From Isoetes taiwanensis (taxonomy: Eukaryota > Streptophyta > Lycopodiopsida > Isoetales > Isoetaceae): a stretch of 64,000 nucleotides of DNA. The notes beneath the pieces were generated by a model. The model was not told the origin of the DNA and searched no databases. It saw nothing but the letters and a program-made list of their open reading frames with translations. The stretch covers positions 3,099,510 through 3,163,509 of the forward strand of contig JAJEKV010000046.1 of NCBI GenBank assembly GCA_021234155.1, read 5' to 3'. A program made the position numbers and the translations under genes. Positions 48,501 to 59,930 of this stretch are shown here, piece by piece; within the stretch, counting starts at the first letter, position 1; every line of letters begins with the position of its first letter.

Positions 48501-50683
48501 TTGCAATCCTCGCCAACCCATCCTTCAGACATGCTCCTTTCAGGCTTAGCAAATTGCCTCACAAAGTCCTTAAGGACTTTCATGAATTGCTCAAGAAAAA
48601 ACATCCAACGATAGGATAGCAGAGGTCAATAAACTATATGACATATATACTCATATTATAAGAACTTACTGTTAACATCTTGTGGTAGTCATGGGAATCC
48701 GGTTAACTTATTGCCCTTCTTTGCCCAACACCTTTTAAAAGAGGAGCAGTACCCAGTTGGCATCTTCACTTCTTTAATAAACTTTTGCACAATATCCAAG
48801 TTCTTTTTAGTCAAAACCTATGGCGGACGAGATTTTGGATTCTTTAGACTTGCATTGCGGCGGGGCTCTAATAATAAACAATCTTATCGAGAAGCAACAC
48901 TATCTTTATCCCTCGTGATATGCTGCCATAGAGAATCCGAAATATTTTTCATGATATGCATTAGATCCAATAAAGCCGTGTACTTCAACTCCCGCCTTTA
49001 TGGTAACTCAAATAGTATAGATAATCGTTTCATGCCATTTGGAGGAGTGACAATGATGTCATCAGGACCTTCATAAACATCGCTTGCATGTTCAGCCTCT
49101 TTCCATGCCTTGTCTTCTGCACGTTCCCATTGATCGAGCCAATCTCTTGTGGTCATGCACTTTGGAGTGTCTATTTTTGCTAGGGCCCCCCTACGTAATG
49201 GATGATCCATTGGTAAAAATCTTTCATGGCCCTCGTATACATGTTTCTTCAATGAACCCGAGTATCTTGATGTGATTTGGTCACCACAACGTACGCAAGT
49301 ATATTGACCTTTAGTTTGTAGACCTATAGATATAAAAACAATTTTTATTATCGATGCAATTTTCATATAAAAAATGCCCTCAAAATAAATAAAAAGAACA
49401 AGAAGATACCGTTACATATGCTAAGACCAGGATCGTCATGCATTGTCCACATTAATATAGCTTTCAGTGTAAATCTTTGCTCCCTAGATATTCTCTTAGA
49501 GATATCTACCATGGGAACACCACTCCATAGAGTTTTCAAGCCGTCAATTAAGGGTGATAGATATACATCAAAATTTTTAGGTTGTGAAGGGCCTGCAATA
49601 TCAAGACTCAGCATGGTTAAAGACTCCCACTACATTTTATATAAAAAAAAAAAAATTCCTAATATGACTAAATGAATTGTACAAACCTAGAATTATCATG
49701 CTCAAGATGATATGACCCCGTTTGATGGGCTCATGTGGAGGGATGTTGTAGTTTACAAGCATGAGTGGCCATGTGGATCAGGAGGCTGTCCGTTGCGAAA
49801 AAGGATTGAAACCATCTGTTGCGAGACCAAAGTGAATATGTCTTGGTTCATTTTGAAATTCGGGCCATCTGTTATTTATAAATCTCCATGCCGCCGAATC
49901 AGCGGGAATGCGCATAACTCCATCAGAACTACAGTTATTTACATGCCAACCCATCAAGGCAGCAATCTCCTTTGTCCTAAACATATGTTTAAGTCTAGGA
50001 ATTATAGGAAAATACTGCAATACCTTGCATGGAATGGTCGAGCCTTGGACATCTTTATGGTACCTCGACTCATTACATTTTGGACAATGAACCATATTCT
50101 TGGTGTCCTTATAATATAAGGTACACTCATTTGGACATACATGGATATTCTCCTGCTCAAAACCAAGCGCCTTTATGAGCTTACATGCTTCAGAACGACT
50201 AGAAGGAACCTTGTTTTCAAGAGGCAATATTTTGCAAATAACTCTGCATACACAAATATATGATGATTAAGCCAATAAAGATAAACAATAAAAGTTCTTA
50301 TGTTCGAGATTAAGAGTTAGAAAGGGAAGGAATAACCTTAATATTGCATCAACTGCAACATTTGATATCTTATATTGCCCTTGCAAGTTGAGGAGGCATA
50401 GGTTAAATGTCAATCTCGATATTTTGCAGCCCTTGTATAATTTTGTTTTGGCATCCTGGATTACCTGATCATCAAGGTATTCAGCTGGATCTACCTCAAT
50501 GACTTCATCAACCTCAGAGGCGTGCATATCTTGTTTGTCAATGTCATTATCAATGCCTTGCATGAGAAACTCAAATTGAGCATGCTCGTATAACAAATCT
50601 TGAGTCGTCTCATCATAAGCTTGATCAATGTTTTGTTCCACATTCCCATTAACTATAGGATTTTCTCGTGCAATCTTTTCCAT
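45590..50683 (-). pseudogene. tnp2: CACTA tnp2 transposase (Transposase_21, DUF4218, DUF4216), broken
   Basis: The minus strand reads tnp2 in order. First an acidic N-terminus with AKTKLYKGCKISRLTFNLCL (50683-50267). Then KALGFEQENIHVCPNECTLYYKD...CPKC and YFPIIPRLKHMF...ATDGFNPF (50227-49778), FDVYLSPLIDGLKTLWSGV with ILMWTMHDDPG (49614-49363), CVRCGD...HERFLP (49366-48998), then LLDLMHIMKNISDSLW near 48,940. DUF4218 follows (AKPERSMSEGWVGEDCKFA, about 48,490-48,560). After a solo LTR come DUF4216 (about 46,527-45,989; DNDPYIFLEKCQQVYL) and an acidic repeat tail to 45590. Stops near 49,015 and 48,890 and the LTR destroy it. It catalyses cut-and-paste transposition in intact elements. Confidence 0.9.
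46629..48248 (+). mobile_element. Solo LTR inside tnp2
   Basis: It starts TGTGACG and ends CGCCACA, near-inverted termini, and is homologous to the LTR at 3009-4572. No internal retroelement region is present on either side; tnp2 coding sequence flanks it both left (DUF4216) and right (DUF4218). The flanking 5-mers GGTAT and GTAGT do not form a clear duplication. A solo LTR arises by recombination between the two LTRs of a full element. Confidence 0.75.
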
Positions 50684-51139
50684 ATTATCACGGTGGAACT
50701 TTGATATACGAGGAGCATCTAGTACCTACACCAAAAGAACCGTTTATCTAATATGTCAAGAATACCCTTACTTTTAAGCCATTAACCATTTTTTCAAGCA
50801 TTATAATAAATGTTTGAAATCTAACCACTAGGTATAAAGTTGCCAAGTAAGCACGACAATAAGTAGGAGCACATAAATTGAATAAATAAAGAAAGGAAAA
50901 ATGAAAGAAACATAATGCACTTTGAATAGCATTAAGTGTTGCATATAGAATCTAAGCATTACACTTGATGGTGTTAAGTATGCACAACATTAAGCATGAG
51001 TACATGATTGAAAAAATAAAGCAAAGGGAAATGAAACAAGAACAATAATATTCAGATTTAGAAAGATAAGTATCATTAATATCAAGTAGCGATTTATTAA
51101 AAATAAAAGTTTGTTTTAAATAACTAAAAGTTTTTATCT
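50684..51139. other. Spacer or intron between SET exons and tnp2
   Basis: AT-rich, with repeated words such as AAGTATGCACAACATTAAGCA. No coding sequence recognised. It may be an intron of one fused gene or the promoter of tnp2. Confidence 0.4.
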
Positions 51140-51655
51140 CTACAAAAACCGATCAGGTACAGTCTCATGGAATTCATAGTCCAAAAATAACTCGTCGCCC
51201 TCTCTGAGGCTCTTGATAGCAACAACCATAACAAAGTGCTTACAGATTCTTATCATGTACTCCTCGCGATCATTACTTCGTTCTTCAAACATGCAATTGA
51301 TGATATTTTTATTGGCATCACAGCTGTTGATCAGCCCCGCTATATTGCCATGTTCTTCTACACGACCATCAATGTAAGATCTCTTGTCCTCATTGTACGC
51401 TGATCTCATTTCCATAGTGCATGCATTACTGTTGCAACCGTATACCATCATAGAAAATGAATAATATATTAATGCCTCCCACTCGGATGCACTACACTCT
51501 GGACCTCCATAGATCATCAAAGAGACAACATAATTATATATCCAACACGAAGATTTTGGGTAGTGAATAATCCCCTTCCAGATCCAGGGAGCGTAGACTT
51601 CTTTATTACATACCGACGACCCCAAAAAAGTGAATATGTCACCTAAATTGGGCAA
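51140..51655 (-). CDS. SET-domain-like protein inside the CACTA element
   Basis: The open frame of 171 codons holds a SET-like C-terminal core. SYIDGRVEEHGNIAGLINSC (residues about 93-112) corresponds to the GN-x-x-R-F-I-NHSC motif, and LREGDELFLDYEF (about 152-164) to the GEEL-x-x-DY motif that completes the methyl-donor and lysine pocket. The histidine of NHSC is absent (INSC), as in divergent plant SET proteins. The N-terminal half does not match clearly. SET proteins methylate lysines, often on histones. It lies on the tnp2 strand, upstream of its N-terminus, with upstream exons at 51717-51926 and 52050-52310, and its frame is intact. It could be part of the tnp2 transcript or a separate gene. 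Confidence 0.6.
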   Translation of the reverse strand: MPNLGDIFTFLGSSVCNKEVYAPWIWKGIIHYPKSSCWIYNYVVSLMIYGGPECSASEWEALIYYSFSMMVYGCNSNACTMEMRSAYNEDKRSYIDGRVEEHGNIAGLINSCDANKNIINCMFEERSNDREEYMIRICKHFVMVVAIKSLREGDELFLDYEFHETVPDRFL

Positions 51656-51716
51656 TGGACCACTAATAGACCTAATCTTCGTGGTTTAATAATCTTCTAC
51701 AGGTTTTAATAATCTC

Positions 51717-51926
51717 TCAATGTGACGCGGCATTGGGTAAATCAAGTATGTCACACCCCACAACTTGGTAACTACTTCTACTATGTGCATTTATGTGGCT
51801 TGATCCACAGGTTCTATAGTGGGATGCACTTTGTGCAGAATCTATTTCATCATCATCTCCAACATGTCTCCAAACTCCCCTCGAAAAATTGATTATGGCT
51901 CGTTGTGTTGAGTTCTGTTTAACCAT
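51717..51926 (-). CDS. Possible upstream exon of the SET gene
   Basis: A 69-codon minus-strand frame (TQRAIINFSRGVWRHVGDDD...) lies between the SET frame and the block at 52050. No domain is recognised. It is called only because of position and strand. Confidence 0.3.
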   Translation of the reverse strand: MVKQNSTQRAIINFSRGVWRHVGDDDEIDSAQSASHYRTCGSSHINAHSRSSYQVVGCDILDLPNAASH

Positions 51927-52049
51927 AGAATGTTTTTTGAATAAAAGACTATGTATTAACTAAAATACAACTATTTACCCCAACATGCTAGAAAATAAAA
52001 TAAACCTATAACAAATCAAATCATTTACTAACCTGTCCATCTAGTGGTA

Positions 52050-52310
52050 TTAGGTTGTAGGGCACGCCAAAACGCCCACAAAAGCTTTGCCCCAATAAGT
52101 ACCATTTGAATGCAAATGCTGCTCAATCACCGTAGCCAACCGGTTGTGCTGCCCTACACATGACTGACACCAACAAGGTTCAAACTCACCAGCATGGTGT
52201 CCTCGACGTGTCTCAGCTGCGTTGGCTGGGAGCAAACCTGCATCTATCAACTCTTTTATCCTCCTCCTCTTAGTACTAGGAGGCAGATTGTTAAAAAGGT
52301 TGGGATCCAT
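52050..52310 (-). CDS. Possible first exon of the SET gene
   Basis: The frame starts MDPNLFNNLPPSTKRRRIKE, with a helical basic segment and a DAGLLP phrase. It then has CWCQSCVGQHNR and a GTYWGKAFVGVLA stretch. It is the first coding frame inside the right subterminal repeats (52400 onward), where the promoter should lie. I do not recognise the family. The regular helix and Cys cluster may be DNA-binding. Confidence 0.45.
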   Translation of the reverse strand: MDPNLFNNLPPSTKRRRIKELIDAGLLPANAAETRRGHHAGEFEPCWCQSCVGQHNRLATVIEQHLHSNGTYWGKAFVGVLACPTT

Positions 52311-52399
52311 ACCAAGCGCCCAAAAGAGCGCCTAGGAGAAGAGGAGCATAAGAAGGGAGCTGAAAAACAGATTTAAAATTAAAATAAACGGCTATATTA

Positions 52400-52675
52400 T
52401 TAGTCACGCGTGACAAAAGCTATTAAGGTTTTGTCATGCATGACAAATATTTGCCACGCATGATGAATTTTTGTCACGCGTGACAAAAGCTATCAAGCAT
52501 TGTCACTCATGACAAATATTTGTCATGCGTATCAAATTTTAGTCTTTTGTCACGGTTTTTGAGTTTGAATTTTTGTCAGGAGTTGCAAAAAAAGATTTGC
52601 CTTTGTCACGAGTGGCAAAATTAAAATACGTGACAAACTTTATTGGCATGACAAATTTGCCCGTGACAAAAGACC
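52400..52675. repeat. CACTA right subterminal repeat array
   Basis: About ten TTTGTCAC/GTGACAAA units occur, several as CACGCGTGACAAA or CATGCATGACAAA palindromes. They mirror the left array at 7425-7693. The array probably includes binding sites for the TNPA-like protein and the promoter of the minus-strand SET/tnp2 genes. Confidence 0.9.
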
Positions 52676-52691
52676 TTTGTGCCTTGTAGAG

Positions 52692-52694
52692 ATG
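52692..52694. repeat. Target site duplication ATG, right copy
   Basis: Follows the terminal TAGAG of the CACTA element and pairs with 7402-7404. Confidence 0.8.
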
Positions 52695-53038
52695 AACTGT
52701 CATCATTTGAAAGCACAGACACGTTTGAGCTTACTGACAGACCTGAGGGTAAAAACATAGTGGGAAACAAGTGGTTATTTAAGATTAAAACAGGGCCAGA
52801 AGGGAAGACATCTAGATACAAGGCTAGGCTAGTAGCACAAGGGTTCTCGCAAAGGAAAGGTCAAGGCTATGAGGAGAACTTCGCGCCTCTGGTCAAATTA
52901 AATAGTTTAAGAATGCTCCTGGCTATAGCTAATGATTGTGACCTTGAGATCCATCATATGGATGTCAATACTGCTTTTTTGAATGCGAAACTCGAAGAAG
53001 AAATCTTCATGAAGCAGCCACCAGGGTTTGAACAAGAG

Positions 53039-54065
53039 CCTTTGCCTAATTTGCAAGATAGTAATCCCCAAGCTCCATCTAGCTTTAGTTTATCATCTTC
53101 TGCACCACCCTACATTGACAATGATGACGTCTCTCAAGTATAACTATGTGCAATTAGTATGAGGAGCTAATAATATGTTTAATCCTTTCAACATGTGTGA
53201 TTTGTTCTCAGACTTAACAAAATGTGGTTTTCATCTAGTTGAGGTGGAGCAAATTTTCCATGGCATAGCATGAAAATAAACACTTTAAATTATGCAAGGC
53301 GATAGGAATGTTATTCTATTCTTGAACTGGACAATAATAGATATAATAAGATCTCAAAATCATTAGGCAAGTTGTCTTCCTTAGTAAGTAAGAATAAGAA
53401 TGTGTCATCAACAAATTGAGATACCTTTCCTAGGTTTGCCAATGAGGGCAAAGGGTTAGTTGTCCATCTTAACTGGTAGGCAACAAATGATGAGTTGCAT
53501 CATAAAAAAATTATGATCAAGTGGAGAAACCCTAGAAAATTGCGAAACAAGAGTAATGCGACATTACGATTCTAGCATCATCGGAAGTCCAACTTGATCT
53601 AATGATTTTATGATGCAACTTATATCATATTGCCTACCGGTAAAGATGGACAACTAACCCTTTGCCCCTCATTGGCAAACCTAGAAAGGTATCTCAAGAA
53701 TGACAATCTTATTCTTACTTACTAAGGAAGACAACTTGCCTAATGATTTTGAAATAATTTATATCTATTTACTCCAAAGTTTTACAATGTTCCAGTATTA
53801 ACATTCTATGCATAATTTAAATGTTTATTTTCATGCTATGCCATGGAAAATTTGCTCCACCTCAACTAGATGAAAACCACATTTTGTTAAGTCTGAGAAC
53901 AAATCACACATGTTGAAAGGATTAAACATATTATTAGCTCCTCATACTAATTGCACATAGTTATACTTGAGAGACGTCATCATTGTCAATGTAGGGTGGT
54001 GCAGAAGATGATAAACTAAAGCTAGATGGAGCTTGGGGATTACTATCTTGCAAATTAGGCAAAGG
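53039..54065. repeat. 1-kb near-perfect inverted repeat (foldback-like)
   Basis: The arms begin CCTTTGCCTAATTTGCAAG and end with its complement. Internal landmarks pair symmetrically (for example 53238-53256 with 53848-53866). The arms are about 480 bp with a loop of about 75 bp near 53,525-53,595. Each arm contains an open frame ending SSSAPPYIDNDDVSQV and a stop, which looks like a gene's 3' end. No target duplication was found. It interrupts the copia reverse transcriptase. Confidence 0.95.
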
Positions 54066-55206
54066 TTCTTCATAAGGTATGGAAGTTAAAGAGGGTTGTC
54101 TATGGTCTTAAGCAGTTACCAAGAGAGTGGTACAAATGTACGGATGGATATTTAAGAGAACAAGGATTCATAAAGCTCAAAAATGATGGGAATCTGTATA
54201 AATATAAAGATGGAGAATAGAATAGAATAGAATAGATGGAGATGAATGGTGCATAATAGCCCTTTATGTTGATGACAACATAATGGTAGCGAAGAGCACA
54301 AAATATTTAGAACACTGCAAACGTCTGTTGAACAGGAGATTCCAAATGTCAGATCTGGATGAATTAACTAAATTCCTTAGTAATGAAGTTAGCAGAGATA
54401 GAATCAACAAAAGCATAACTCTGACCCAGAAAGGATAGATTGAAGGCAATACTAGGAAAACACCAGCAGCACCAGGACACAAGCTGCAAACAAGCTGTCT
54501 GAACAAATGTGTCCACAAAATGAGAGTGAGAGGGAAGGAATGAGGTAAACTCCCTACAGATCATTGATTCGTTGTCTCTCATATGTGCCAGACCTGATAT
54601 TGCACATATTGTCAACATGTCGAGTATATATAACCATAATCCTGGCAAGGATCATTGGACTGCAGCAAAAAGGGTCCTGAGATATCTAAAGGGGACAATG
54701 GATGAAGGTGTAACATACTCTACATAAGATCTACAATTGAAAGCATACTGTGATGCTAATTGGGGTGGGACCTTGACATGAGGAAGTCCACATCAGGGTA
54801 TCTCATATTCTTAGGTGGAGCTCCAATTGCTTGAAAATGCAAAGGACAAAGTGCAATTGCAATGTCAAGTGCTGAGGCTGAATATCCGGCAGCCACTTTG
54901 TGCGCAAAGGAGTTAATATGGGAAAGAAGACTAATATGTGAGTTGGAATATGAACAACCTCAGGCTACGACTGTGTTATATGACAGTACCAGCTGCATTG
55001 CAATGTCAAAGGATCCAGTGCTCCATGAGAGATCTAAGTACATAGAACTGGAAATGCATTTCATTAGGGAGGCAGTTGAAAAAGGCCTGGTCAGAATGGT
55101 GTATATTAATACAGTAGCTCAACTAGCAGATATACTAACCAAAGTGTTATCTGAGAACAGGTTCCTTGAACTGGAGAAGCAGATACAAGTTCTGGATATT
55201 ACATGA

Positions 55207-55800
55207 AGTGGAATGATAATTATTATCATGAATATCAAAACTTGTATTATGATGCAGAGATAGTGCCAGTATCTAACTTAAGGTTGAGATTCATAGGTGC
55301 AAGGGAATCACATGCAGAAAGTATGCACAAGGAATATAGGTCCCAAGGGATAATGGTTTGTAGCAATGTGAACGTTATCCCTAGGGTTCAATGAAATTCA
55401 GTGTAATATCATTGTGGTAAGTTAGTAGCTTAAATAGTAGTTTAAAAACGTGTCTAGAGTTGATTGAAGCTTGCCAAGGAGGGAACTGAATTCAAACCAG
55501 TCGGTCGGTACAGCGGCTGGATCGACCTGAATAAATCAAACTGAAGCTGTTTGTAATTTGCATCTTATATAATGCGGATGATTTAAGTGCCCTTTGATCA
55601 TGCCTGGGTTGGTCGAGGAAAGTCAATGATGATATAGTAATTGGTCATAACGAAATGAGCAGTAAACATTACTGTAGCAACTTAATGGTGATATTGCAAT
55701 TTTTGTGATTGAAGATGTCTTGTTTATTACTTGCAATACTAATTTAGAAGACGATGTCTAGAGTTGTATAGTGGTTTCTAGTAATTAACCTTGAATACTC
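55207..55800. other. Copia 3' flank, unassigned
   Basis: It may include the copia 3' untranslated region and LTR, but no second copy exists here to define it. No gene seen. Confidence 0.3.
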
Positions 55801-55802
55801 TA

Positions 55803-56295
55803 TTAGATTCTTTCAGTCAACACATAAGCCAATGGCAAACCATTGCAATGGTCTTCAAATGCAATCAATGTAAAAAGATAGAACCTGCACGCAAAGATCA
55901 AGTTAGATCTACAATTATCCCAAGCACTAACTATTTTAAAGGGAATACCTCTTGTCATTGGTTTTGAAAGTGGAGTCCATGCATATTGCTCTATCCTTGC
56001 CAAACCTCAACATATTCTCTCTTTGAATTGGAGTCATAACTCCCAATTAAAACAAGTCCCCTTATTGATAGAGGAACATGAATTCTTGATGTTGTTGCAC
56101 CCACATGTTGATGCTAGTAGGAAGGTCTTCATGTAACTTCCACGTGTTTTGGATCACGTGCTTTTCAATATTGTAAACCTCTCTAATTTTGAGAGTGTCA
56201 TCCCTATTCATACTCTCCATTCCATGCACATCAAGTTTCAATCTCCACCTCTCCTCCTGTATATTCATGACATTATGTGGTGTATGCCAATGCAC
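55803..56295 (-). pseudogene. MULE-type transposase fragment
   Basis: The minus strand reads IREVYNIEKHVIQNTWKLHE with WVQQHQEFMFLYQ (56295-56062). Next comes a broken stretch GVMTPIQRENMLRFGKDRAI, then MDSTFKTN. A second frame reads LFTLIAFEDHCNGLPLAYVLTERI (56003-55803). The order of DST-F, then LFTL-x-x-F-x-x-x-x-x-G-x-P-x-A-x-x-h-T matches the catalytic core of plant Mutator-like (SWIM-type) transposases. Stops and a short insert separate the parts, and the C-terminal half is missing. Confidence 0.6.
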
Positions 56296-57100
56296 AAGCT
56301 TCTCTCAAACCCATTCCTTCATTTCTTGGGAGATGGTCCATATTCAACCACGTGACTGCTTGATATCTTATCTTGAGGTCCATATGTGCACCAATACCTG
56401 AATTATGCATTACAAGTTAGTGTGTAAAGCATCTCGCACTAAGGCTAGAGAAAAAACAGCAGCAATGCTTATCCAAGCTATTGGAAATGTAACACTGATT
56501 TCTACCATAAATATTGCAACCTGCTCAATGAAGGGGTTATATTGAATTGAGAGAACTTACAAACATACTCTTCTTGTTGGTCTTGTTAATACTCTTTCGG
56601 GATTATAACTCCTCAAGTAAAAACTACAAGGTGCCTCACAATTTTGTTGCCCTCCAAGAATGAAATCCTCAACCCGGTTAGTAGGGATGTAGCATGTCCA
56701 TACTAGCATATGTCCACCTCCTTGAAGAGTGAGAACTTGATGCTCTTCAGGGAACCAATGGACATTGCTATAATCATATAAGCTTTCAGGTGGGGATTTA
56801 GCGGTATTTCAACTCAGAGCTTCTAAAAGATAGTTCAGATTTGATAATCATATAGGAAAGGTGCATGCATTGCTTACCTGCTCTATCTTATCCTCCAAAT
56901 TGTTCATGGCGCAGCCTGGCGTGACCCCTTCACTACTGTTTCGATATGCAGCAGGAGAATGGAAGAAATCTGTGAGACCAGGGGATTTCGGAGCATGGTC
57001 TCATGCATTACGGACGTCAAAATTCTATTGGTTGGGCCATGCATGGTACTGCATATTCAAACGGGATCGCCCGATGGGTCCACGCTCTATCATGGATCGT
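56296..57100. other. Unassigned DNA
   Basis: No known domain in the ORFs. The last part turns GC-rich towards the motif block. Confidence 0.3.
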
Positions 57101-57109
57101 CCATTCATT

Positions 57110-57760
57110 AAGGTGATTCCCCCCTCCGGAATCACCAATGTACAATCTATGGTCAGCCATGGATACGGGATTTCGGAGGTCGGGATCACTATGGCTGATA
57201 ACGATCGGGGGATCCGGGAGGCCGGGATAACCGTGGCTGATAACGGATGTGTGATCCCGGAGGGGGGGATCACGTAGGAACACTGTGGCCGATGATGTGG
57301 TGTGTCGGCCAGGTCAGCCACAGATGCGAGATTCCGGAGGGCGTGATCACGCAGGAACACCGTGGCTGATGGAGTAGCATGTCGGCCAAGTCACCACATG
57401 GGGGGATCCCGGAGGGGGGGATTACGCGATCCCGTTAGGTGATCCCAGAGACGGGGATCACGGGGGCGGATAACGGGATAGGATCCCAGAGACATGGACC
57501 AGCCTCAATGGCTAATAACGGAGTCGTCGCCATGCGGGATCTCAGAGGCGAGGATCACAACCGTTCTGTGGACGTGATCCCGGAGGCAGGGATCACCATG
57601 ATTGATATTGAGAGAGGCTAACAGCCAGGCCTTAGGGGGCCACGATGACAGTACCTGACCGGTGTTAGCACCCGAAATGGGGGTCCACAAACGGATCTCG
57701 TCGAGAATGGCTCGGGATTCCAGAGGATGGGATTACCAGCTCCAGGATCCCCGAACCCAG
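57110..57760. repeat. GC-rich block of recurring GATCCCGGAGG...GGGATCAC motifs
   Basis: About eleven copies of a motif resembling GTGATCCCGGAGG, followed by GGGATCAC, occur at about 57,115, 57,167, 57,208, 57,250, 57,328, 57,400, 57,438, 57,478, 57,536, 57,570 and 57,708. Each motif is itself a short inverted repeat (GTGATCCC/GGGATCAC). GGCTGATAACGG phrases separate several of them. ORFs on both strands only translate the repeat. Confidence 0.85.
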
Positions 57761-58330
57761 GGTAAAAATATCTTCACCCCTCGGACGTGGGTTGCCCTTG
57801 TGAAAGCCAAACGCTCGGTGAAACCCAAACGCTCGGACGTGGCCATGTTTAAGCCAACCAAAAAATCCATTGTCCACAAAACAGTGTGTATTATTTTTTG
57901 TGATATGGCTATAATATGTCAAAGACCCTCATATACCACGGATATACCCGTGGTTTAAACATGACGTCGTCCGATATATACAATGTTCGTGGTGCAAGGG
58001 TTTAGGCATATTTCTAAAAGATGAAGGCACATAACTACATATTGGCGGGAGGGGAATTGTTATTCAGGAGGCATTTTGTGAAAAATTCCATTATGGTCAA
58101 ATTATCTTCGAAGTCTACCTAAAAGCTTTATCAGATTATAGTACATATGAAAGGCAACTTTCTTCCCATGCTTCGTGGGATGATGTGAGAATTGAATAAA
58201 TTGGATTGAGAGAAATTAGATAGCACTCTTGATGAAGAAGACACAGGTTATATACATGACTTTGCCACTACAAAGTCTTCATACTATAGATTTACTTTTC
58301 TAAAGACGAAAAGGACTGAAGCTCAAAGGT
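57761..58330. other. Unassigned DNA
   Basis: A broken plus-strand reading near 58,170-58,330 gives STLDEEDTGYIHDFATTKSS, protein-like but not recognised. Nothing else. Confidence 0.3.
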
Positions 58331-58332
58331 AT

Positions 58333-58760
58333 CGGCATGAACTTCACATGAATAAATGTTTTGAAGGTTTAATAAGGTCTTGGGGATGCAAAAGATTGTA
58401 TGTGCATGAACTTCACATAAATAAAGGTTTTGAAGGTTTTATAAGGTCTTTGGGATGCAAAAGATTGTATTGCTTTGAATAATAGATGTTTTTATAGGGC
58501 ATATAACCGAAATTTGGATACTAAGAAGTTTTATGCAATAGGAAAGAATTGACATGGGTCAAAAACTAGAGCTTGGTGCTTCTAATAAACTCAACAATGC
58601 TGACCATTCATCTCATGCCATGTTTCTGCTTAAGATATGTACATCAATTTCTTGTCCATTTTAAGAAATGTACATCAACTTCTTGTTCATATTGTCAAAA
58701 CACGTTTAAGAAATGTACATCAACTTCTTGTCCATATTGTTTAATACGTGCTCACAATGA
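58333..58760. repeat. Two short tandem duplications
   Basis: A unit of about 70 bp (CATGAACTTCACATGAATAA, ending GCAAAAGATTGTAT) is present twice at 58,336-58,478. A unit of about 50 bp (AAATGTACATCAACTTCTTG) is present three times at 58,633-58,740. Confidence 0.85.
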
Positions 58761-59930
58761 GGCAGGTGACCAATGCGGATGATGCTCTTCTATCAATAAA
58801 TCTACTTTTCTTTCTCCAACTCTATCGTTTTAGGCATTGTCTACATTTGATAAATGGAAGCAAATCTACTTTCCTTACGAAGGTCAACTTATTTCCTCAA
58901 ATTTGAACATAATGAATATTGATCCCAATATCCATATAACATTGGAAACAACCCATCTATGGTCCCAATAGCAACAAGAATAGAATAAAATTTCCTACAT
59001 TACCCAATTATTCATGATGTCTTATTTGCAAGTTAAATGCTTCAATTGAATAAGCATGCACCTGCTAGATCTTCCTGCAGGGAGTAACAGGTTTCTAAAC
59101 AGTAGAAACATGGGCTAACATGAACTATATCTGGTGTCCACCACATGCATCTATGTTGCTTAGGCACAACTTGTGCTGCTCCCATGCAAAGAGGTAAATG
59201 CCATGATTTGCAAACTTTTCTAGAATCTGGCTCTCGATAGCAATTTGCACCAAGATCTAGTTTTTGCGAATTGAGGGTTTAAGGCTATTCAGCTTCCAGT
59301 CATTCCATCTAGAAATACCATACTGTGACTTTGTAAATTTACTCCAAAATTTTAATGGCAACATATAAGTCTAAATATAAACATGTTAAACCATATGCCA
59401 AAATTCTCTGTCATAACATCGATATACCTCTGATAATTTTCAACTAGAGCATAGTATCTGCCTTAAAGTATACATTTAAATTCTACATAGCACTCCCTAC
59501 AATATAAAAGTGTATAGGTTGCCCAGATATATTGCATGGTTGTGCGATCTGGCATATGCTATTGGAAAGTATCAACTCGCAGCTGCACGACTGCATGTGT
59601 GAAATGGTCCATTGTATGCTAACTTCTTAGTGAGAAACACTTCCATAAAATGGTCGCAAAATTAATGGGTAACCTCATAAACCAAGAATATCTCAAATTG
59701 CCACCAATCAGGAACTTCTATAAACAAATACATTGCAGAAACCATGTTATAGTCTTAAATTGGCCGCATAGAGTTGGTATTGATCTAGCATAGTATATAA
59801 TAATATGTAGCATAATAACAGGGGGTTTTCTTTGTGTTTCTGTACGCTTTTCACTAAGGTTTTCCTATGATTTCGTGATGTATTCAAATGGATGTACGAA
59901 TGCGTACATCTAGAGTGCACCATTTCTGAG
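58761..59930. other. AT-rich DNA without a recognised gene
   Basis: Nothing seen beyond chance ORFs. Confidence 0.3.

Larger units (their letters stand above)
52692..55206 (+). pseudogene. Ty1/copia pol, right half: reverse transcriptase and RNase H
   Basis: It continues the gene begun at 6,631. The reverse transcriptase start (GNKWLFKIKTGPEGKTSRYK, ARLVAQGFSQRKGQGYEE, IHHMDVNTAFLNAKLEEEIF) runs to 53,038. After the inverted-repeat insert come KRVVYGLKQLPREWYKC (54,090), LYVDDNIMVA (the catalytic YVDD box, about 54,265), the RNase H start (AYCDANWGG, about 54,740), SAEAEYPAATLCAKELIW (54,862) and a terminal region with HIRE-like HFIREAVEKGLVRMVYI and ADILTK (to 55206). In-frame stops and shifts occur near 54,220, 54,440 and 54,725. 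A 3' LTR was not found with confidence. Confidence 0.9.

Noticed and set aside
57017-57360. Overlapping ORFs in the GATC-motif block
   Set aside because: They translate the repeat in several frames and strands; the peptides repeat with the DNA motif.
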